A stretch of 64,000 nt of DNA from Nostoc sp. 106C (GTDB lineage Bacteria > Cyanobacteriota > Cyanobacteriia > Cyanobacteriales > Nostocaceae), in assembly GCF_002154725.1 (NCBI RefSeq), contig NZ_MTAW01000077.1, positions 1-64,000 on the forward strand, written 5' to 3'. Below the pieces are notes generated by a model. That model was not told where the DNA came from and did no database searches. It saw nothing but the letters and a program-made list of their open reading frames with translations. The translations under genes and the position numbers were made by a program. Positions 53,433 through 63,220 of this stretch are shown piece by piece (positions within the stretch are counted from its first letter, which is position 1; the number at the start of each line of letters is the position of its first letter).

Positions 53433-55199
53433 ATGCAATTAAGAGACTCTCTACGCCGCACAAAAATTGTCGCTACGATTGGTCCTGCTACTAGCAGTCC
53501 AGAAGTACTCAAAGCGATTATTGAAGCAGGTGCAACGACACTAAGGCTAAACTTCTCCCACGGAACTCATGCCGACCATCAGCGTAGTATCCGCTTAATT
53601 CGGCAAACCGCTTTTGAACTAAATCAGCCAGTGGCAATTCTCCAAGACTTGCAAGGGCCAAAAATTCGCTTGGGGCGGTTTGAAAATGGGTCTATAGTTG
53701 TAGCAAAAGGCGATCGCTTCACCTTGACCAATCGCCCCGTCATCGGCACACAAGACATCAGCTGTGTTACCTACGACTACTTAGCCGAAGAAGTTCCTGT
53801 TGGTGCCAAAATCCTCCTTGATGATGGACGAGTAGAAATGCTAGTCGAGGAGATTAACCGCGATAAAGGTGATTTACATTGTCGCATTACCGTAGCTGGT
53901 AAACTATCTAACAATAAAGGTGTCAACTTTCCAGGTGTTTACCTTTCTATTAAGGCAATGACCGACAAAGACCGAGAGGATCTAATGTTTGGTCTAGATC
54001 AGGGCGTAGACTGGATAGCACTTTCTTTTGTCCGCAATCCTCAGGATCTCATAGAAATTAAAGAGCTAATTTCCAGCACAGGCAAGAATGTACCAGTAGT
54101 TGCCAAAATTGAAAAGCACGAAGCCATTGAACAAATGGAAGCAGTTTTGGCTTTGTGCGATGGCGTTATGGTTGCTAGAGGTGATCTAGGGGTTGAACTA
54201 CCAGCAGAAGATGTACCTGTGTTGCAAAAACGGCTGATTGCTACAGCAAATCGCTTAGGGATTCCTATCATCACCGCCACTCAAATGTTAGACAGCATGG
54301 TGAGTAATCCCCGCCCCACTCGTGCTGAGGTGTCAGATGTGGCTAACGCGATTTTAGATGGCACAGATGCGGTCATGCTCTCTAACGAAACGGCTGTGGG
54401 CAACTACCCTGTGGAAGCTGTCGCAACTATGGCACGAATTGCTGAGCGCATTGAACAGGAAGAGAGGCAAAATGCCGTTCGGCAGTTAAGAGATACGAGG
54501 CGTTCCATTCCTAACGCCATTAGTCAAGCTGTGGGGCAAATTGCAGAGCAGCTAGGTGCGGCAGCAATTATGACCTTAACCCAAACTGGGGCAACAGCTC
54601 GTAATGTGTCCAAATTCCGTCCTCAAACACCGATTTTGGCCATCACACCACATGTGAATGTAGCACGACAATTACAAATGGTGTGGGGAGTAAAACCACT
54701 GTTAGTCTTAGAACTACCTTCTACTGGTCAGACTTTTCAAGCCGCGATCAATGTTGCTCAGGAGAATAAGCTACTCACTGAGGGTGATTTAGTCGTGATG
54801 ACAGCTGGCACACTCCAAGGGGTTTCAGGCTCTACAGATTTAATTAAGGTTGAAGTAGTAACGGCGATTCTCGGTCAAGGAATTGGACTGGGACAAGGTT
54901 CTGTGAGCGGTCGCGCCAGGGTTGCCCACACGGGTATGGATGCAAGTCACTTTAATCCTGGAGATATTTTAGTTGCCCCTCGTACCACTGCCGATTTTGT
55001 TGAGGCAATTCGCAAAGCTGCTGGAATTATTACAGAAGAAGAGAGTCTTACCAGTCATGCAGCAGTCATTGGTTTGCGTCTAGGTGTACCAGTGATTGTC
55101 GGAGTAAAGAAAGCGACACAAGTAATCCGGGATGGGACAATTTTAACGCTGGATATGCAACGGGGTTTGATTTACTCTGGGGCGGTGGGAACACCTTAA
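53433..55199 (+). CDS. pyk: Pyruvate kinase with C-terminal PEP-utiliser domain
   Basis: 588 residues, longer than the roughly 470 of the short form. It opens RRTKIVATIGPATSS and has LRLNFSHGTHADHQ, ILQDLQGPKIRLG, VAKIEKHEAIEQM, VARGDLGVELPAEDVPVLQK and ITATQMLDSM, all needed for PEP, ADP and metal binding. Residues about 480-588 form the extra PEP-utilising mobile domain, with TSHAAVIGLRLGVPVIVG, as in PykA-type enzymes of cyanobacteria and Bacillus. It makes pyruvate and ATP. Control is probably allosteric. Confidence 0.96.
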   Translation: MQLRDSLRRTKIVATIGPATSSPEVLKAIIEAGATTLRLNFSHGTHADHQRSIRLIRQTAFELNQPVAILQDLQGPKIRLGRFENGSIVVAKGDRFTLTNRPVIGTQDISCVTYDYLAEEVPVGAKILLDDGRVEMLVEEINRDKGDLHCRITVAGKLSNNKGVNFPGVYLSIKAMTDKDREDLMFGLDQGVDWIALSFVRNPQDLIEIKELISSTGKNVPVVAKIEKHEAIEQMEAVLALCDGVMVARGDLGVELPAEDVPVLQKRLIATANRLGIPIITATQMLDSMVSNPRPTRAEVSDVANAILDGTDAVMLSNETAVGNYPVEAVATMARIAERIEQEERQNAVRQLRDTRRSIPNAISQAVGQIAEQLGAAAIMTLTQTGATARNVSKFRPQTPILAITPHVNVARQLQMVWGVKPLLVLELPSTGQTFQAAINVAQENKLLTEGDLVVMTAGTLQGVSGSTDLIKVEVVTAILGQGIGLGQGSVSGRARVAHTGMDASHFNPGDILVAPRTTADFVEAIRKAAGIITEEESLTSHAAVIGLRLGVPVIVGVKKATQVIRDGTILTLDMQRGLIYSGAVGTP

Positions 55200-55331
55200 A
55201 AAATTGCTAATTTGTAATTATGAATTACGCCTGATGTGAATGAGAAAGGTCTTTTACCCCATAAGAGTTTCTCAACTAGCCCAAAATCATGGTATTGTGT
55301 CTATCAACGAAATTACAAGGGTTTCAAGACT

Positions 55332-55354
55332 TAATTCACATTCAACGTGAATTA
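55332..55354. terminator. Hairpin between convergent pyk and Uma2 genes
   Basis: TAATTCAC (55332-55339) and GTGAATTA (55347-55354) form a perfect eight-pair stem. There is no long T-tract, but the position between two convergent genes fits a termination or 3' protection role. Confidence 0.45.
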
Positions 55355-55365
55355 CTCAAAAATAT

Positions 55366-55953
55366 CTACTCTGATGGATTTTCAAACTTGACTCGTTCAT
55401 AAATCTGGCGATGAGGAATTTGGCAGTTGGCTGAAGCTAAAGTTAAAACTCCATCTTCATCGTCAGATTCTTTAAAAAGCCAGTTACCCTCTGATGTTTT
55501 GCTAAATTGTTCAATATGAAATTGATATTGGTCAATTAAAATATATTCTTGGAATTCTGGAATTGAACGGTAATAAGTAAACTTATCTCCTCTATCTCGA
55601 CTACTAGTAGATTTAGAAAGTATCTCAAAAATAATACTGGGATTGATAACTGTGTCTGTGCGTCCTTCTTGAAAGATGGGTTCGTCTTTGATTATCAGGA
55701 CATCTGGATATGTGTATTCCCGATAACGAGGAATCCATAGACGTAGATCGCTAGTATAGACAAGATAATCTTGTTGTATAAGAGCAAGTCCGAGAGCAAT
55801 TATTAAATTAATAATAATTTGATTATGATTAATCGAGCCGCCAGTCACTGGTACGATTTCCCCATTACGGTATTCGCTGCGGTACTCAGCACTCTCTTCA
55901 AGCGTTAAGTATTCCTCAATAGAATATAGACGGGGGGCAGTTTGCACAACCAT
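55366..55953 (-). CDS. Uma2 family (DUF820) putative nuclease
   Basis: 195 residues. The Uma2 fold is of the PD-(D/E)XK type. It starts with SIEEYLTLEESAEYRSEYRNGEIVPV, has the metal-site pattern RYREYTYPDVLIIKDEP with the Asp, and EILSKSTSSRDRGDKFTYYRSIPEFQEYILID. These proteins are very numerous in filamentous cyanobacteria and their substrate is unknown. No partner antitoxin-like gene is adjacent. Confidence 0.92.
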   Translation of the reverse strand: MVVQTAPRLYSIEEYLTLEESAEYRSEYRNGEIVPVTGGSINHNQIIINLIIALGLALIQQDYLVYTSDLRLWIPRYREYTYPDVLIIKDEPIFQEGRTDTVINPSIIFEILSKSTSSRDRGDKFTYYRSIPEFQEYILIDQYQFHIEQFSKTSEGNWLFKESDDEDGVLTLASANCQIPHRQIYERVKFENPSE

Positions 55954-55999
55954 AAGATTTATTGGCTAAATATTTAGCAAGTTTACTTTAGCCTAGCAC

Positions 56000-57061
56000 T
56001 CACAGATAGCGTGATAAAACTTCGGCGGTGGCTTGTCCTGTTTTCTCCCAACTGAACTGATTTGCTCTAGCAATACCTTGAGTAGAAAGATGCGATCGCA
56101 AATTTGAATTATTTGCAACAGCCTGCATAGCTTCTGTTATTTCTCCTGTATTGTAGGGATTGATTAAAATCGCAGCATCGCCAGCTACTTCAGGAAGAGA
56201 GGAGATATTAGAAGTAATCACAGGAGTACCACAAGCCATTGCTTCCAGGACAGGTAAGCCAAAGCCTTCCCATAAACTAGGAAAGACAAGCGCGATCGCA
56301 CCATTAATAATTTTTGGTAATTCTTTGTAAGGAACGTAGTCCAGAAATTTTACCTGATTAGTTAAACTTAATTCTTCAACTTGCGCTTGTAAAGCAGGAG
56401 TATAACGGCGATCGCTAGGCCCTACCAACCAAAGTTCGTACTCTTTACAATTTGGTAATGCAGCAAAGGCGGTAATTAATCGATGGACATTTTTGTAAGA
56501 ATCTTGGCGACCAATGTAAAGAAAGTAATTACAGGTTGGGAGGTTGAGGAAACGAAAATGATTGCGATCGTGTGCGAGGAGGATAGGAGTAATTTTACTA
56601 ATAGGAATTTGGTAAAAGTTGATGATGTCTTTAGCTGTGGCTTGGGAGTTACAGATAATATGCTGTGCTTGAGTGAGCACTTGGGGGATGTAGTAGCGAT
56701 TGTAGGGTATTAGAGGTGAAAAGCGTCTAGGAAAGCGTAATGGTATTAAGTCATGAAACATCACAACAAAACGACAATTTGCATAGAGAGGCGCTTCCGG
56801 TAGAGGAGAAAATAATAGATGAGATTTGAGCTTTTTATAAATTTTTGGTAATTGAAATTCTGTCCAGGTAAGGCGCCGAAAATGGCCTAATGTACCTTGG
56901 TCGGGTGTTAAATTTGAAGGAATATCATAGCATGTATAGTTAGGGATTGCTTCTGCAACTAGTAATTTTGGATTCAGCAATTCAAAATAAGGAAATATAT
57001 TACTAGCATAGGTTGTGATACCTGTAGGTTTTTTAGACAAAAAAGAAAGATTGACTAACAA
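56000..57061 (-). CDS. Glycosyltransferase family 4
   Basis: 353-residue GT-B enzyme. The N-domain has FVVMFHDLIPLRFPRRFSP and IICNSQATAKDI. The C-domain has YIGRQDSYKNVHRLITAFA, the nucleotide-sugar site with VFPSLWEGFGLPVLEAMACG (EX7E) and NISSLPEVAGDAA. It probably transfers a hexose or pentose onto a growing surface glycan. It is the last gene of the minus-strand cluster read here. Sugar and acceptor cannot be read from sequence. Confidence 0.92.
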   Translation of the reverse strand: MLVNLSFLSKKPTGITTYASNIFPYFELLNPKLLVAEAIPNYTCYDIPSNLTPDQGTLGHFRRLTWTEFQLPKIYKKLKSHLLFSPLPEAPLYANCRFVVMFHDLIPLRFPRRFSPLIPYNRYYIPQVLTQAQHIICNSQATAKDIINFYQIPISKITPILLAHDRNHFRFLNLPTCNYFLYIGRQDSYKNVHRLITAFAALPNCKEYELWLVGPSDRRYTPALQAQVEELSLTNQVKFLDYVPYKELPKIINGAIALVFPSLWEGFGLPVLEAMACGTPVITSNISSLPEVAGDAAILINPYNTGEITEAMQAVANNSNLRSHLSTQGIARANQFSWEKTGQATAEVLSRYL

Positions 57062-57081
57062 TTTTTAATCTTTATATAAAA

Positions 57082-58398
57082 TTAATTACAAAAATATGAG
57101 AGGAATTCTTCAGCACACTGTTGCCAAGAATATGGCTTATACTGATTTTTAATATGGTTTACTAACTGATTGTAGTAAATATCTGAATTAAGTAGCTTTT
57201 TTAAAGCTTGGTAAAGTTCTGATGGTTGATTAGGATCAAAATATAAGCAAAAATCTCCACCGACTTCAGGTAAAGAACCACCATTGCTTGCAATTACAGG
57301 CTTATAGTACTGAAGTGCTTCTACAACGGGTAATCCAAATCCTTCATAAAATGAGGCTTGAACTAGACAGTAACAGTTTCTATAGAGAAGACTAAGCTGA
57401 TCATCTGTTACTGCACCTAGTATATGTATACGCTTTCCATACATTCTATTCGACTCGATCAGCATATCAGTCTCTAAATGCCAGCCTCTATTACCAGCAA
57501 AAAGCAAATTTATTTCTTCATTATTTGAATTTACTAATAAATCAAAGGCTGCCATAATAGTTTTAATATTTTTATGAGGAGCCAGACTACCAACTACTAA
57601 TATATATGGTTTATTCAGTAGTTCTCTTTGGGTTTTATCAAAAATATTATTATCTATACTCACTAAACAATCTAGATTTAAGTAGTCACAGCCCAATCGA
57701 AAGCTATTAATTGTTAAATTTTTATTACTAATTGCTATAATACCCATACTTTGGGCATTCCTATAGTCTTTCGCACTATTATCAGAAATACATAGAACTT
57801 TATCAAATAAGTTAGAATAGTCTCTATAAAATTTAGTAAAAGCCGCAGCAAATTTTTGTCCACAAAATTCTGGAAATTTTATAGGTATAAGGTCATAACA
57901 TATAATTGCAATTACAACTTCATGGTTTTTTAAATTATTTAAAAAATTGTAATAGGTTTTAGGTAAATCCCAGTTAGCATCAGCAATTATATAAATGTCT
58001 CCTGGTAAGATTTTTATGCCTTCAAACTCAAGTGAGCCATTTTTGCTTCTAATAAAATTTAAATAAAGCCATTGAATCAAAGATAATATAAATGGAAATA
58101 AATTAAAAAATTTATTTTTAAACTTAGACCATAATATCTGAAATTTTACAATTATTTTATTAAGAGTATAAACATATTGATTGCTTGTAGCTATCTCACC
58201 ATTATTTTTTTCACTCAGATTAGTAACCCTACGCATAAAGTTACCATCAAACATAACTGCTACTACTTCTATATTTGTATAGCTTGAACTCGAACTGAGC
58301 CTATCCAACTCAGATGCAAGTTGACGAACTACTCGATGTATTCCAGTATTTTTATATGTATAATTTGCTGTATGAGTACAATCTATAAATATTCTCAT
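57082..58398 (-). CDS. Glycosyltransferase family 4
   Basis: 438 residues. The GT-B pattern has an N-domain with VVAIICYDLIPIKFPEF, and a C-domain with VVGSLAPHKNIKTIMAAF and ASFYEGFGLPVVEALQYY (EX7E). An internal segment at about 70-130 is hydrophobic and low-complexity (FNLFPFILSLIQWLYLNF), which may be a membrane-associating insert. The base composition is more AT-rich than the surrounding housekeeping genes, as is common for polysaccharide loci. It precedes the GT at 56000 by 20 bases. Confidence 0.92.
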   Translation of the reverse strand: MRIFIDCTHTANYTYKNTGIHRVVRQLASELDRLSSSSSYTNIEVVAVMFDGNFMRRVTNLSEKNNGEIATSNQYVYTLNKIIVKFQILWSKFKNKFFNLFPFILSLIQWLYLNFIRSKNGSLEFEGIKILPGDIYIIADANWDLPKTYYNFLNNLKNHEVVIAIICYDLIPIKFPEFCGQKFAAAFTKFYRDYSNLFDKVLCISDNSAKDYRNAQSMGIIAISNKNLTINSFRLGCDYLNLDCLVSIDNNIFDKTQRELLNKPYILVVGSLAPHKNIKTIMAAFDLLVNSNNEEINLLFAGNRGWHLETDMLIESNRMYGKRIHILGAVTDDQLSLLYRNCYCLVQASFYEGFGLPVVEALQYYKPVIASNGGSLPEVGGDFCLYFDPNQPSELYQALKKLLNSDIYYNQLVNHIKNQYKPYSWQQCAEEFLSYFCN

Positions 58399-58553
58399 TT
58401 ATGGCTTTTAGACTATATTATTTAGTAACTAATTAATATATTAGTGCTCAGGAAAAGCTCTTTTCCAAAATAATTTGTTTAGCTTAGTTAGAGATAAAGT
58501 ATTCTTATTTTTATAAAACTTTAAACACCAGTAGAGACCCTACTATATGGAAA

Positions 58554-61106
58554 TTAAATCTTATCCTGTATCTCAATAGCGCTAGCAAATGGTGCTAAAA
58601 GGCTTTCTGGAATATTAGCTTCCAGTTTTGCTATTTCTCGTCCTACATAGTCAGCAAGCAACTTTTGTTTAGTCACAGGTGAGGAAAGTACTTGTTGAAT
58701 AAACTCAACATACAAACGAGCACATCGTTCGGGTGAATGTTCCCTAACAATGTACTCAGATGCATTTCTACTTAGTAGATTTCTATATTCTAAATTTTCC
58801 GTTAAAACAAGCAAGGCTTTGAATATTTCCTCAACCTCATTACTGTGAGTAGGATGAGGGATTTTTAAAACTACGTTATTAGAAAAATCTGAAAAAGAAC
58901 CTATATCTGTAACAATTGTAGCTTTTCCAAGAGACAATATTCTTAGCAACGAGGCTGAACTTTCACCATTAAAGGGAAACCTTAAATTTAAGCAAATATC
59001 TGATAATTGTATATATTGATAAAATTCTTGCATATTTATATAGCCTGTTACTTTTACCTTACCTTGTAAATTTAACTTGCTAATTTCATGTTCTAAATCA
59101 ATTGAACCTAGGTAATCGGTACCGCCAACATATAATAAGTAAGCATCTTGTTTATAAGAAAGCAGCTTTTGAAAAGCCTGAAGAATTTGCAGAGGACGCT
59201 TAGTTTTATTAATAAAGCCAAATGTTGAAATTACAAAGCTATCATCAGGAATTCCTAATTCTTGAATTCCATTTTTAAAGGATGTGTTTTGAAAATTTAC
59301 TTGAGGAACTAGCTGGGGTATATGGGTGATAAATTCATTATCATAACTAAATTCTTGTACAGCATGATTATAAGCCCATTTACTATGTAAAACAACGCCT
59401 AGAGAACGACTAAAGATTCTTCTATTTATATAGATTTCTGCTGCCGATAAATTATCATCAATATTTAATTTTCCCTTTTTAATCAGATTTAATATCTCTA
59501 ACGCTTTACCTTTTCCATAGCTATGTTCTAATTCTTTAAATAAGCTGATACCAAGTTCTGAGCGTTGAGCTTCCAGATAATTGATCAGACCTCCTAAGTA
59601 ATAGTCATGTAGTACTGTTATCCCAGAATACCTCATTAATTGAGAGTACATATAACAATGGTAACTGCTATTACCCATTTGATAGATAATACCTTCATAT
59701 TCTTGCAATTTTAACTGCTCTTCAAATTGCTCGTGAGTAAAATAGTAGTTATCTGTGTTAGCTTCAGGTAAGTAACTCTCATCATGGTACAAATCTACAT
59801 GAAAATGTTGTGATAAAAATGGTAATAAGTCTTGGCTATAATCTGCTATGCCTGATTTAATAGGTGCAAACGGGCTGAAAAAAGCTAATTGAGTTTTGTC
59901 TTCAACTGCTTTTACTCTATTAAATGAAACAGATACTTTACTTAAGGGTTGATGTTCTAAAAAAACATCTAGCATTTTTTGTCCAACAGATTGCCAAGAA
60001 AATTTTGCCGCTTGTTGAAGCGAATTCTTAGAAAAGTGATTTCTTAAATTATCATTAGATAAGAATTTTTCCATAATCTTAGCTATATCATCTGGCGAGT
60101 ATGGATCGAAAAGTTGCTCTGTAGATCCTAAAATCTCTGGCAAGGATGATTTATTACTAGCAATAGCTAGTGCACCACATGAAATAGCCTCTAATAGAGG
60201 TAATCCAAAGCCTTCATATAAAGAAGGGAAGACGAATAAAGCGCAGGTTGAATATAAAGCTCTTAGTTCTTCATCAGTAATATAATTTGTTAATATTAGT
60301 AAATCTTCAACTCTTAACTTTCTTGCCAAGGTAGTAATTTCTTGAGTAAAAGAATGAGAAACTTTGCAAGCAATTACTAACTGGTATGATTCTCGTAAAT
60401 TCTTGGGTAGCTGAGAAAAAGCTGTAACTAATCCTTCAATATTCTTTCGCCAATCCTCACCTCCTGTATAAAGGATAAATGGCTTGTAAATACCAAACTT
60501 ATCTGCAAAAGTCTTTATCCAAAATTGACGTTCTGTAGCTAGAATAGGAGTAAAAAATGAAGAAACTCCACCTGAAACGTTAAGAACTTTATCAGGAGAT
60601 ATATTGAGAAGTTTAATTACATCTTGGCGAGTAGCTTCAGAAATTGCAAATATAAAATCTGCATTCTGCACATTCTTTAAACGTCTCATGTACAGAGAAT
60701 GCATATTTGGATCATTTAAATATTTATTTGCAAATATAAGTGGAATCAAATCATAGCAAATTGTAAAAACTTTTTTTGGAAAATCAACATAGTCAGGTAT
60801 TGTAGAGTCTAACCCTTCCATTGGGCTAGGTAAAAAGATTATGTCAACATCTGCTGATATTAAAATTGTTTTTAATAACAAGTCATTGAGAGTACAGCTT
60901 CCAGGATATGGGTAAGATACAGAAGTGTATGAAAAACGACTCTCATCTAATTCTGGGGCTGGCAAAGTATTATTTGCATATAACTTGTAGTTAAGAGCAT
61001 TGGATTGATTAAATAAGGTTTCTATTACAGACTGCGTGTATCGCCCAATGCCCCTATTTCTAGAATTAGTTGTTTGAAGGGCTTGAATATCAATTGCAAT
61101 GTTCAT
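58554..61106 (-). CDS. Two-domain glycosyltransferase
   Basis: 850 residues made of two GT-B units. The first (about 1-385) opens MNIAIDIQALQTTNSRNRG and has IGRYTQSVIETL, YTGGEDWRKNIEGLVTAF and EGFGLPLLEAISCGALA (EX7E). The second (about 405-830) opens LAFFSPFAPIKSGIADYSQD and has ISTFGFINKTKRPLQILQAF and the C-terminal region LRFPFNGESSASLLRILSLG (EX-type acidic site weaker). Such fused enzymes add two sugars in turn or combine one catalytic with one accessory unit. It is AT-rich DNA and part of the polysaccharide cluster. Confidence 0.92.
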   Translation of the reverse strand: MNIAIDIQALQTTNSRNRGIGRYTQSVIETLFNQSNALNYKLYANNTLPAPELDESRFSYTSVSYPYPGSCTLNDLLLKTILISADVDIIFLPSPMEGLDSTIPDYVDFPKKVFTICYDLIPLIFANKYLNDPNMHSLYMRRLKNVQNADFIFAISEATRQDVIKLLNISPDKVLNVSGGVSSFFTPILATERQFWIKTFADKFGIYKPFILYTGGEDWRKNIEGLVTAFSQLPKNLRESYQLVIACKVSHSFTQEITTLARKLRVEDLLILTNYITDEELRALYSTCALFVFPSLYEGFGLPLLEAISCGALAIASNKSSLPEILGSTEQLFDPYSPDDIAKIMEKFLSNDNLRNHFSKNSLQQAAKFSWQSVGQKMLDVFLEHQPLSKVSVSFNRVKAVEDKTQLAFFSPFAPIKSGIADYSQDLLPFLSQHFHVDLYHDESYLPEANTDNYYFTHEQFEEQLKLQEYEGIIYQMGNSSYHCYMYSQLMRYSGITVLHDYYLGGLINYLEAQRSELGISLFKELEHSYGKGKALEILNLIKKGKLNIDDNLSAAEIYINRRIFSRSLGVVLHSKWAYNHAVQEFSYDNEFITHIPQLVPQVNFQNTSFKNGIQELGIPDDSFVISTFGFINKTKRPLQILQAFQKLLSYKQDAYLLYVGGTDYLGSIDLEHEISKLNLQGKVKVTGYINMQEFYQYIQLSDICLNLRFPFNGESSASLLRILSLGKATIVTDIGSFSDFSNNVVLKIPHPTHSNEVEEIFKALLVLTENLEYRNLLSRNASEYIVREHSPERCARLYVEFIQQVLSSPVTKQKLLADYVGREIAKLEANIPESLLAPFASAIEIQDKI

Positions 61107-61132
61107 GCTATATCAATTCTGTATTTAAGTCT

Positions 61133-62266
61133 TTATAAAATATTTTTCTTACATACCAGCATAGCTACCGCCCCAGGAAGGTAGTTATTAGGGTTGTGTT
61201 CTTTTCTAGAAGCTTCTAATTCGTTATCGGTAATAACCAAAGTGAAGTTATCTTTGCGTACTCCATAAGCGATTTTAATAATCTCAAAATCTTGAACTAA
61301 TCTTTGAACTGATTCCTTATTATAAATTCGATGCACTGGTGTCAAAGCTTCCTTTCCATAAGGAACTGTTAGGATAAAATGCCCTTCTGGCTTTAAAAGA
61401 GCATAAATTTGTTTAATAGCTTCAAGATCATAATTTTCTTTTATTTTATCTCCATACCATCCTAATCCTATATGTTCTATGGTAGATAAGGCAACTACAC
61501 AATCGAAGCTGGCTGGCGGTAGTACTGGCTGACAAATATCACTTTTAACAAACTTTAAGTTTGGATGAAACAATCCTATAGGACGAATATCTATTGCTGT
61601 AACTGAGTAATTAAAGCTAGCCAACTCATATGATAAAAGGCTCTCAGATGCTCCTACATCTAGAATGTTTATTGGCTTAGAGTCATACAAACTAGCTATA
61701 GAATGTATCACAAAAGTCTTTTCTAAAATCCTTTCAGTCGTCCCAACCCAATGAGCTTCCCCGTTTTCACGGTAACCTACCAATATTGGATCGTTAAACC
61801 ATAAACCACTCTCTTTCTTAGCTTCTTCAGAAGAAGCTAATTGCTTCTCTAAGCTATTATTACTATTTAGTTTTGCTGAAATTTCTTCTAGTCTTAACTC
61901 TAATTTAGACAGAGCTTCTACTTTTTCTTCCAACTGAACAAATTTTTCGTTTAGTTCTTTATCTCTTATGTTATATTCATGATTTTGCTCCACCAGCTTA
62001 TATATAATATTTCTGATAGCAGAGTTAAAATAAACTTGTCTTTTTAGAATAGGCCATGCTACTTTTTTGAGAATATTCTTCAGCCATTTACGAATAGTAT
62101 TTCGATATACTTCATTAAAGAAAAGTAAATAATTTCCATCTATTTCTCCAAAATCACTATTGTGAGCTATTTGAATATATTCCTTTTGTGAATTTTCAGA
62201 ATGATAAAATTTATTAGACTCTTGGTAAACATTTTTGATACGTTCTAATATATATTCAAAACTCAT
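61133..62266 (-). CDS. SAM methyltransferase with N-terminal coiled coil
   Basis: 377 residues. Residues about 95-150 are a coiled coil (LNEKFVQLEEKVEALSKLEL and following). The methyltransferase domain begins at about 190 with PINILDVGASESLLSYEL (SAM site), VTAIDIRPIGLFHP, CVVALSTIEHIGLGWYG and LLKPEGHFILTVPYG. The coiled coil could set chain length or dock with glycosyltransferases, as in chain-terminating polysaccharide methylases such as WbdD; this link is by analogy. It lies between the two-domain GT and the exporter ATPase. Confidence 0.88.
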   Translation of the reverse strand: MSFEYILERIKNVYQESNKFYHSENSQKEYIQIAHNSDFGEIDGNYLLFFNEVYRNTIRKWLKNILKKVAWPILKRQVYFNSAIRNIIYKLVEQNHEYNIRDKELNEKFVQLEEKVEALSKLELRLEEISAKLNSNNSLEKQLASSEEAKKESGLWFNDPILVGYRENGEAHWVGTTERILEKTFVIHSIASLYDSKPINILDVGASESLLSYELASFNYSVTAIDIRPIGLFHPNLKFVKSDICQPVLPPASFDCVVALSTIEHIGLGWYGDKIKENYDLEAIKQIYALLKPEGHFILTVPYGKEALTPVHRIYNKESVQRLVQDFEIIKIAYGVRKDNFTLVITDNELEASRKEHNPNNYLPGAVAMLVCKKNIL

Positions 62267-62485
62267 TTAATTCCTCAAAATTTTAACTAGTAAAGCTGAA
62301 AATGTAAATTTTAAAATATAAGATGATTTGAGAAATTAAACAAGCTTATTATATCTAAATCACCTATATTATAACTTTAATATATAATATCGAATTATAT
62401 TGTTGTTGCAGATTTCATATATAATTGATCTAATTTTGTGATAAAAGTGCAATTTACCTACCTAAAATTGCTAATAAATCTATAT

Positions 62486-63220
62486 TTAATTTAATGCTTC
62501 CAAGTAACATTTTACAGCTTCTTCGGCAGTACCGATAAAGCGTATTTTACCCTTATCTAGCCAAACCCCACGAGCACATGACTGTTGTACAAAGCCTAAA
62601 TCATGGGACACTACTAATACTGTAGCCCTGGCATCCCAAAACTTATCTATTCTTTGCTTGCATTTGATCTTAAAGCTTTCATCTCCTACAGAAAGTACTT
62701 CATCCAAAATCAAAATATCTGGCTGGACATCTGTAGCGATCGCAAACCCCAACCGCGCTACCATACCAGAAGATAAACCTTTTACTGGAACTAATGTATA
62801 GTCCTGCAATTCTGCAAACTCTAAAATTGACTGCACTCTTTCTCGCATCTCTGCTCTAGAAAAGCCTAATAAAATTCCATACAGCAGAATATTATCCATA
62901 ACAGAAATTTCTGGATCAAACCCTGCTCCTAGTTCAATCAACGGCGCAATTTGTCCTTTTACCCGGACTGATCCGGTTGTTGGTTGCAGAATCCCAGAAA
63001 TTATTTTCAAAAGAGTTGATTTACCAGAGCCATTTGCTCCAATAATACCTATTTTTTCTCCTGTCTCGACTACCAAATCAATTTTATCTAATACTAATTT
63101 CTTAGCTGGTTTGCGGTACTTACCTTCAAGAACAGTGAGTATAGTTTTTTTGAGATCGTAAGAAAATTCTTCTTGTGTTCGTCTCCACAACGAAACTTGA
63201 TCTAGACGAATTACTTCCAT
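62486..63220 (-). CDS. Polysaccharide export ABC transporter ATPase (Wzt/TagH-like)
   Basis: 244 residues. Walker A is IGANGSGKSTLLKIISG, the signature is LSSGMVARLGFAIA, Walker B is PDILILDEVLSVGD and the H-loop is VVSHDLGF. The opening RRTQEEFSYDLKKTILTV is typical of O-antigen and teichoic acid exporters. There is no C-terminal carbohydrate-binding domain, which some Wzt proteins use to recognise a capped chain end. The start codon abuts the permease gene stop without a gap, so the two are coupled. It powers export of a lipid-linked polysaccharide across the inner membrane. Confidence 0.94.
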   Translation of the reverse strand: MEVIRLDQVSLWRRTQEEFSYDLKKTILTVLEGKYRKPAKKLVLDKIDLVVETGEKIGIIGANGSGKSTLLKIISGILQPTTGSVRVKGQIAPLIELGAGFDPEISVMDNILLYGILLGFSRAEMRERVQSILEFAELQDYTLVPVKGLSSGMVARLGFAIATDVQPDILILDEVLSVGDESFKIKCKQRIDKFWDARATVLVVSHDLGFVQQSCARGVWLDKGKIRFIGTAEEAVKCYLEALN